Positions 35,896 to 40,724 of a DNA stretch of 40,724 nt are shown piece after piece (positions within the stretch are counted from its first letter, which is position 1; every line of letters starts with the position of its first letter). The DNA lies in the NCBI GenBank assembly GCA_019237595.1, contig JAFAGU010000348.1, positions 1 through 40,724 of the forward strand, in the 5' to 3' direction. The notes under the pieces are model-generated. The model saw nothing but the letters and a program-made list of their open reading frames with translations. It ran no database searches and had not been told where the DNA came from. Source of the DNA: Betaproteobacteria bacterium. Its GTDB lineage: Bacteria; Pseudomonadota; Gammaproteobacteria; Burkholderiales; SG8-39. Position numbers and translations under genes: made by a program.

Positions 35896-37026
35896 CTAGT
35901 CCCAGCTCAGGGCGCCGCCCGTCTGGTACTCGATCACCCGGGTCTCGAAGAAATTGCGCTCCTTCTTGAGGTCGATCATCTCGCTCATCCAGGGGAAGGG
36001 GTTCGTCGCGCCCGGGAAGAGCGTCTCGAGCCCGATCTGCTGGCAGCGGCGGTTGGCGATGAAGCGCAGGTACTCCTTGAACATCGGCGCGTTCAGGCCC
36101 AGCACGCCGCGCGGCATGGTGTCCTCGGCGTAGCGGTACTCGAGGTCCACCGCCCTGCGAAAGAGCTCGTGCAGCTCCTCCCGGAAAGCCGGCGTCCACA
36201 GGTGTGGGTTCTCGAGCTTGATCGTGTTCACGAGGTCGATGCCGAAATTGCAGTGCATCGACTCGTCGCGCAGGATGTACATGTACTGCTCGGCGGCGCC
36301 GGTCATCTTGTTCTGCCGGCCCAGGGCAAGGATCTGCGCGAAGCCCACGTAGAAGAAGAGGCCTTCCATGAGGCAGGAGAAAACGATCAGGCTCTTCAGG
36401 AGCTTCTGGTCGCTCTCGGGCGTGCCGGTCTTGAAGGCCGGATCCGTGAGGACGTCGATGAAGGGCACGAGGAATTCATCCTTGTCCCGGATCGACGCGA
36501 CCTCGTGGTAGGCGTTGAAGATCTCGCTCTCGTCCAGGTCCAGGCTCTCGACGATGTACTGGTACGCGTGCGTGTGGATCGCCTCCTCGAACGCCTGGCG
36601 CAGCAGGTACTGCCGGCATTCCGGCGCGGTGATGTGCCGGTAGGTGCCCAGCACGATGTTGTTCGCCGCCAGCGAATCGGCCGTGACGAAGAAGCCGAGG
36701 TTTCGCTTGACGATGCGGCGCTCGTCCTCGGTCAGGCCCTGCGGGTCCTTCCAGAGCTGGATGTCGCGGCTCATGTTGATTTCCTGCGGCATCCAGTGGT
36801 TCGCGCACGCGGCGATGTACTTTTCCCACGCCCATTTGTACTTGAAGGGGACGAGCTGGTTGACGTCCGCCTTGGAGTTGATGACCCGCTTGTCCTCGAC
36901 CGTGACGCGGCGCAGGCTCTCCGCCGGCTCTCGGCCGGCGCCGGCGGGCACGAATCCGGTGACCGGCGGCTGGATCGCGAGCCCGGCCATCGCCTTCAGC
37001 GTCCCTTCTTCCTCGAAATTGAGCAT
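35896..37026 (-). CDS. nrdB: Class Ia ribonucleotide reductase beta subunit
   Basis: A 376-residue R2 protein that holds the di-iron tyrosyl-radical cofactor. Iron ligands fit Asp117 (VTADSLA), Glu148 and His151 (FEEAIHTHAY), Glu221 (LMEGLFF), and Glu255 and His258 (RDESMHC). The radical Tyr155 is present four residues after His151, so this is a normal class Ia/Ic-type R2 with Tyr. The C-terminal tail that docks on NrdA ends GGALSWD. It follows the unknown 131-residue gene by 10 bases in the nrdA operon. Confidence 0.97.
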   Translation of the reverse strand: MLNFEEEGTLKAMAGLAIQPPVTGFVPAGAGREPAESLRRVTVEDKRVINSKADVNQLVPFKYKWAWEKYIAACANHWMPQEINMSRDIQLWKDPQGLTEDERRIVKRNLGFFVTADSLAANNIVLGTYRHITAPECRQYLLRQAFEEAIHTHAYQYIVESLDLDESEIFNAYHEVASIRDKDEFLVPFIDVLTDPAFKTGTPESDQKLLKSLIVFSCLMEGLFFYVGFAQILALGRQNKMTGAAEQYMYILRDESMHCNFGIDLVNTIKLENPHLWTPAFREELHELFRRAVDLEYRYAEDTMPRGVLGLNAPMFKEYLRFIANRRCQQIGLETLFPGATNPFPWMSEMIDLKKERNFFETRVIEYQTGGALSWD

Positions 37027-37036
37027 CGTCGCGTTC

Positions 37037-37432
37037 CTATTCGGAGGAGCCGCCGCGCAGCGAGCGCGCGAGCAGCATCGTGCGCAGGCCGGGAAGCTCG
37101 GGGTGGGTGACCGGCGCGCTGAACTCCGGCCGGTACTCGCGCGTCACCTCGCGCTCCACCGAGAGCCGCTCGCTTTCGGTGGAGTTCGCGAGGTCGTGCG
37201 TGGCCACGTAGAGGTTCCAGTCCGTGCCGGCGACCGAGATCCACTCTGCGTAGCGGGAGCTTTTTCTTATTGTTTCGATGGAAAACGTTTCCGCATGCCC
37301 GAAGTGCAGCGCGCGGAAAGTGAGCAATCGCCAGCCGGGGACCATCACGGCGTAGACGCCGGCGGTCCGCGGCGGCGACCACAGCGGCAGCAGGAACGGC
37401 CCGGCGAAGCTGCGGTTGCCGAGCGTGATCAC
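37037..37432 (-). CDS. Unknown 131-residue protein between nrdA and nrdB
   Basis: No family is recognised. The start is GTG 37432, with CAGGAGG just upstream and 16 bases after the nrdA stop. The sequence looks globular and mixed alpha/beta: AGVYAVMVPGWRLLTFRALHFG, SVAGTDWNLYVATHDLANST and VTREYRPEFSAPVTHPELPG. It has no cysteines, signal peptide or membrane helix. It includes a short AT-richer part near 37260-37285. Its intact frame, ribosome site and tight spacing between nrdA and nrdB argue for a real protein, perhaps an accessory factor for the reductase; this is inference. Confidence 0.7.
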   Translation of the reverse strand: MITLGNRSFAGPFLLPLWSPPRTAGVYAVMVPGWRLLTFRALHFGHAETFSIETIRKSSRYAEWISVAGTDWNLYVATHDLANSTESERLSVEREVTREYRPEFSAPVTHPELPGLRTMLLARSLRGGSSE

Positions 37433-37448
37433 CGGCCGGCCTCCTGCC

Positions 37449-40310
37449 TCATTGGCAGGCCTCGCATTCGGGATTGTCGATCGAGCAGAACTTGGGCTCG
37501 GCCGCGGCGGGCTCGGTGGTATCCGCCGAAGCGGAGAAGTGGCCGCCCGCCGCCGGAACGGCGTTGAGCGCGCCCGCCTTGGTCGTGGACTTCTCTGCGT
37601 GCGTGGCGCCCATGGACCGTAGGTAGTACGTGGTCTTCAGGCCCCGGATCCAGGCGAGCTTGTAGGTCTCGTCGAGCCGCTTGCCGGAAGCCCCGGCCAT
37701 GTAGATGTTGAGCGACTGGGACTGGTCGATCCACTTCTGCCGCCGGGCTGCCGCCTCGACCAGCCACTTCGGCTCGATCTCGAACGCGGTGGCATAGAGC
37801 CGGCGCAGGTCCGCCGGAGCGCGATCGATGCGCGCGAGGTTGCCGTCGAAGTACTTGAGGTCCGCGATCATCACCTCGTCCCAGAGCCCCGCCTTCTTCA
37901 GGTCGTCCACGAGGTAGTCGTTCACCACCGTGAACTCCCCGGAGAGGTTCGACTTGACGAAGAGATTCTGGTAGGTCGGCTCGATGGAGGCGGATACGCC
38001 GACGATGTTCGCGATCGTCGCCGTGGGCGCGATGGCGAGGCAGTTGGAGTTGCGCATGCCGTGCTTCTGGATGCGCGTGCGCAGCGACTCCCAGTCCAGG
38101 GTCGACGAACGGTCGAGCTCCACGTACCCGCCTCGTTCGGCGGCAAGCAGGTCGACCGTGTCCTGCGGCAGGACGCCCCGGTCCCACAGCGACCCGGGGA
38201 AGCTCGCGTAGCGTCCGCGTTCCTCGGCAAGCTCGGTCGAGGCCCAGTAGGCCGCGTACGCCACCATCTCCATCGAGCGGTCGGCGAACTCGACTGCGTG
38301 ATCCGATGCGTACGGCACGCGCATCTTGTGCAGGCAGTCCTGGAACCCCATGATGCCGAGCCCGACCGGGCGATGGCGCATGTTGGAGTTGCGCGCCTTG
38401 TCGACCGCGTAGTAGTTGATGTCGATCACGTTGTCGAGCATCCGCATCGCAGTCGAGATCGTCTTCCTCAGCTTCTGGAATTCGAGCCCCTTCTCCGTCA
38501 GATGCGCCACGAGGTTGACGGAGCCGAGGTTGCACACGGCGATCTCGTCGTCCGAGGTATTGAGCGTGATCTCGGTGCAGAGGTTGGAGCTGTGGACCAC
38601 CCCGGTGTGCTGCTGCGGGCTGCGCAGGTTGCAGGGGTCCTTGAACGTGATCCACGGATGCCCGGTCTCGAAGAGCATCGAGAGCATCTTGCGCCAGAGG
38701 CTCACCGCCGGGACCTTCTTGAAGAGCTTGAGCTCGCCGCGCGCCGCCATGTCCTCGTAGCGCCGGTAGGCGTCCTCGAAGTCCTTGCCGAACCGGTCGT
38801 GCAGGTCGCGGCAGTCCGAGGGGCTGAAGAGCGTCCACTCGGCGTTCTCCATGACGCGCTTCATGAAGAGGTCCGGGATCCAGTTCGCCGTGTTCATGTC
38901 GTGCGTGCGGCGCCGGTCGTCGCCCGTGTTCTTGCGCAGCTCCAGGAACTCCTCGATGTCGAGGTGCCAGGTCTCCAGGTAGGAGCACACGGCGCCCTTG
39001 CGCTTGCCGCCCTGGTTCACCGCGACCGCCGTGTCGTTCACGACCTTGAGGAACGGGACGACGCCCTGCGATTTGCCGTTCGTGCCCTTGATGTGCGAGC
39101 CGAGCGCGCGCACCGGGGTCCAGTCGTTCCCGAGCCCGCCGGCGTACTTGGCGAGGAGCGCGTTCTCCTTGATCGCCTCGTAGATGCCGTCCAGGTCGTC
39201 GGCGACGGTGGTCAGATAGCAGCTCGAAAGCTGGGAGCGGAGCGTCCCGGAGTTGAAGAGCGTCGGCGTCGAGCTCATGAAATCGAAGCTCGAGAGCACG
39301 TCGTAGAACTCGATCGCCCTCGCTTCGCGGTCCTTCTCCTTGAGCGATAGCCCCATGGCGACGCGCATGAAGAAGGCCTGCGGCAGCTCGATGCGGCGCC
39401 CGTGGACGTGCAGGAAATAGCGGTCGTAGAGCGTCTGGAGGCCGAGGTAGCCGAACTGGAGGTCGCGCTTCGCCTGCAGCGCCTTGCCGAGCTTCTGCAG
39501 GTCGAACTTGGCGAGCTCCGGATCGAGGAGCTCCGCGGCAATGCCTTCGGCGATGAATTTGGGGAAGTACGAGGCATAGCGCGTCGCCATGTCGGCCTGG
39601 GCGACTTCTTCGCCGAGCACTTCGAGCCGCACCGTGTGCAGGAGCAGCCGCGCGGTGACGTAGCTGTAGGCCGGGTCCTTCTCGATGAGGGCCCGCGCGG
39701 CGAGGATCGCGGACTTGCGGACTTCCTCCACCGGCACCCCGTCGTAGAGGTCGCGCAGCGTCGTGTCGAGGATGGCCTCGGGCCGCGCCGCCGCCAGCCC
39801 TTCGCAGGCGGCCGCGACGAGGCGGCCGAGCGCATCGCGGTCGAGCGGCTTGCGCTGCCCCCCGTCGACGACCTGGATGCCCGTGTCCGCCTTCCTGGCC
39901 GTGCGCTCCTGCGCGCGCGCCTTGGCGCGTTCCTCGCGGTAAAGCACGTAGGAGCGCGCCACGTCGTGCTCGCCCGAGCGCATCAGGGCGAGCTCGACCT
40001 GGTCCTGGATGTCCTCGATGTGGAACGTGCCGCCCTGCGGCTGCCGGCGAATGAGCGTCGCCACCACGGTCTCGGTCAGCCCGGCGACGACCTCCCGGAT
40101 CCGCGCCGAAGCGGCGCCCTGGCTGCCGTTCACGGCGAGGAACGCCTTCGTCATGGCGACGGAGATCTTGGCCGGCTCGAAGGCCACCACGGCGCCGTTC
40201 CTGCGGATGATCTTGTAGTCGGCGTAGGGGCTGCGCCCCGTGCTGCTCGACTCAGGAACCGCGACGCCGGGAACCGGCGCGACGGAGGCGTTCTCCTGAG
40301 CAATCTGCAT
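37449..40310 (-). CDS. nrdA: Class Ia ribonucleotide reductase alpha subunit
   Basis: A 953-residue catalytic subunit that makes deoxyribonucleotides from diphosphates. Residues about 31-125 contain an ATP-cone (YKIIRRNGAVVAFEPAKISV) for activity control. Active-site residues are Cys364 (LSSCYLTT), Asn576, Cys578 and Glu580 (SSNLCTEI), and Cys593 (VCNLGSV). The redox-shuttle pair is Cys949 and Cys952 in ECEACQ at the C-terminus, reduced by thioredoxin, also encoded in this window. The protein is longer than E. coli NrdA, mainly by an N-terminal extension and a second helical segment before the core. ATG 40310 has GGGAG upstream. Candidate NrdR boxes precede it. Confidence 0.97.
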   Translation of the reverse strand: MQIAQENASVAPVPGVAVPESSSTGRSPYADYKIIRRNGAVVAFEPAKISVAMTKAFLAVNGSQGAASARIREVVAGLTETVVATLIRRQPQGGTFHIEDIQDQVELALMRSGEHDVARSYVLYREERAKARAQERTARKADTGIQVVDGGQRKPLDRDALGRLVAAACEGLAAARPEAILDTTLRDLYDGVPVEEVRKSAILAARALIEKDPAYSYVTARLLLHTVRLEVLGEEVAQADMATRYASYFPKFIAEGIAAELLDPELAKFDLQKLGKALQAKRDLQFGYLGLQTLYDRYFLHVHGRRIELPQAFFMRVAMGLSLKEKDREARAIEFYDVLSSFDFMSSTPTLFNSGTLRSQLSSCYLTTVADDLDGIYEAIKENALLAKYAGGLGNDWTPVRALGSHIKGTNGKSQGVVPFLKVVNDTAVAVNQGGKRKGAVCSYLETWHLDIEEFLELRKNTGDDRRRTHDMNTANWIPDLFMKRVMENAEWTLFSPSDCRDLHDRFGKDFEDAYRRYEDMAARGELKLFKKVPAVSLWRKMLSMLFETGHPWITFKDPCNLRSPQQHTGVVHSSNLCTEITLNTSDDEIAVCNLGSVNLVAHLTEKGLEFQKLRKTISTAMRMLDNVIDINYYAVDKARNSNMRHRPVGLGIMGFQDCLHKMRVPYASDHAVEFADRSMEMVAYAAYWASTELAEERGRYASFPGSLWDRGVLPQDTVDLLAAERGGYVELDRSSTLDWESLRTRIQKHGMRNSNCLAIAPTATIANIVGVSASIEPTYQNLFVKSNLSGEFTVVNDYLVDDLKKAGLWDEVMIADLKYFDGNLARIDRAPADLRRLYATAFEIEPKWLVEAAARRQKWIDQSQSLNIYMAGASGKRLDETYKLAWIRGLKTTYYLRSMGATHAEKSTTKAGALNAVPAAGGHFSASADTTEPAAAEPKFCSIDNPECEACQ

Positions 40311-40392
40311 GTCCCTGTCTCCCGTATCTGGTTCTCGTTCCCGGGACCGTCCGCCGCGTTCTGTGCGGTTGCGTGACGACCTTCCGTTCCGC

Positions 40393-40439
40393 CTACAACA
40401 TCTAGTGCGGCGTACTCACAGATGCACAACTTGTGGTGC
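40393..40439 (-). promoter_or_regulatory. Candidate NrdR box pair A
   Basis: CTACAACATCTAGTGC (40393-40408) and GCACAACTTGTGGTGC (40424-40439) match 11 and 10 of 16 positions of the remembered NrdR consensus acaCwAtATaTwgtgt. They are 31 bases apart start to start, the known helical spacing of paired boxes. The pair overlaps the predicted nrdA start site. Confidence 0.6.
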
Positions 40440-40468
40440 AGCCTACCCGCGCGAATTTTTTTTTGCAA
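40440..40468 (-). promoter_or_regulatory. Possible nrdA promoter
   Basis: On the minus strand TTGCAA (40468-40463) is followed after 17 bases by TAGGCT (40445-40440). The -35 runs into a nine-base A-tract. The site lies between box pairs A and B. The -10 is weak, so confidence is limited. Confidence 0.4.
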
Positions 40469-40476
40469 GCGCGCGG

Positions 40477-40523
40477 CCACTAAATGTGGGACAAGGACCC
40501 CTTGTGGACCCTACATATAGGGG
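40477..40523 (-). promoter_or_regulatory. Candidate NrdR box pair B
   Basis: CCACTAAATGTGGGAC (40477-40492) and ACCCTACATATAGGGG (40508-40523) match 9 and 12 of 16 consensus positions and are again 31 bases apart. The pair sits just upstream of the predicted -35. A perfect ACAAGG/CCTTGT repeat (40491-40505) lies between the two. Confidence 0.5.
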
Positions 40524-40547
40524 CGTTGCCGCAGTGCAGCACGAGGG

Positions 40548-40594
40548 GTACTACACCCGGTGCACTCGTCGGAAGAAACGACTAGATCTAGTGC
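40548..40594 (-). promoter_or_regulatory. Candidate NrdR box pair C
   Basis: GTACTACACCCGGTGC (40548-40563, 8 of 16) and CGACTAGATCTAGTGC (40579-40594, 11 of 16) are also 31 bases apart. The second contains the perfect palindrome ACTAGATCTAGT and overlaps the stop of the upstream amidase gene. It is the weakest of the three pairs. Confidence 0.35.
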
Positions 40595-40724
40595 GCGGCG
40601 GCGAGCGCGGCGAGCACCCGCCGCCACGCGAAGTGCGGGCCCGGGTCGGACTTCCGGCCCGGGGCGACGTCGCTGTGCGAGGCGACCTCGCGCAGCGGAA
40701 CGGTTTTTCTCAGTTCCGCGACGA
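40588..40724 (-). CDS. ampD: AmpD-like 1,6-anhydro-N-acetylmuramyl-L-alanine amidase, C-terminal end
   Basis: Only the last 45 codons and the TAG stop (40590-40588) are inside the window; the frame enters from the right edge. Visible sequence is VAELRKTVPLREVASHSDVA, then PGRKSDPGPHFAWRRV, then a short Ala-rich end. The HSDVAPGRKSDPGP segment holds the zinc-ligand His and the Lys and Asp of AmpD. The enzyme strips the peptide from anhydro-muropeptides during murein recycling in the cytoplasm. It is on the same strand as and upstream of nrdA, separated by a 277-base regulatory gap. Confidence 0.88.
   Translation of the reverse strand, partial: VAELRKTVPLREVASHSDVAPGRKSDPGPHFAWRRVLAALAAAH

Noticed and set aside
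36169..37110. Plus-strand frame of 313 codons opposite nrdB
   Set aside because: Antisense to a clear nrdB gene with all metal ligands; composition is typical of a shadow frame.
40456..40464. T9 run as a terminator of the amidase gene
   Set aside because: The run is A-tract on the transcribed minus strand and no hairpin directly precedes it; it fits a promoter spacer better.

Overview
The window reads as a stretch of chromosome from a GC-rich betaproteobacterium (Burkholderiales-like), not a plasmid or phage. Pointers are a Bug/TctC-type solute receptor, a PhaM-type granule protein, rho followed by an L31 type B gene, a CobD/CbiB-family paralogue, a SapC gene, a MaeB malic enzyme with a phosphotransacetylase tail, and class Ia nrdA/nrdB. 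No tRNA, rRNA, insertion sequence, integrase or CRISPR array was seen. Codon use is uniformly GC-rich; only a few signal-peptide segments, promoter cores and a lysine-rich gene are AT-richer.

Positions 1-13084 are the accessory part. After a partial 7TMR-DISM membrane sensor and a thiolase, a compact set of exported proteins fills about 10 kb. On the plus strand lie a Tyr/Pro-rich secreted protein, then a three-gene flavo-dehydrogenase operon: Tat-exported small subunit, GMC-type FAD subunit with a four-Cys cluster, and cytochrome c. Facing it on the minus strand is a five-gene operon: CocE/NonD hydrolase, Bug-type receptor, NHL propeller, cupin, and a protein with a regulatory-like beta domain, a heme-c site and a streptogramin-lyase-like propeller. 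A YVTN propeller and a small heme-c protein follow. I infer a periplasmic route that captures, hydrolyses and oxidises an unknown substrate and passes electrons to c-type hemes. This combination is the best candidate here for an undescribed system.

Positions 13117-35881 are mostly housekeeping: cydAB, a solo HicB-like protein, fdxA, trxA, rho, rpmE2, a GT39-like membrane protein, pgi, a short conserved protein, a D-lactate/glycolate-type dehydrogenase, orn, an M48 protease, a pterin dehydratase, a DUF2007 zinc-ribbon protein, a CobD/CbiB-like protein, SapC, and a minus-strand operon maeB-patatin-phaM-qor-nudix. Then come an aminotransferase, a lytic transglycosylase, a structured non-coding stretch, a lysine-rich histone-H1-like protein and a DUF2442 protein. 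Several genes (cydA, sapC, maeB) start at GTG with no Shine-Dalgarno and a -10-like hexamer about 7-10 bases upstream, which suggests leaderless messages. Two divergent gene pairs share near-symmetrical -10 elements.

Positions 35896-40724 hold nrdA, a conserved-looking unknown gene and nrdB in one operon. Upstream of nrdA are three candidate NrdR-box pairs, each with exactly 31 bp start-to-start spacing. The window ends inside the 3' part of an ampD-like amidase gene.
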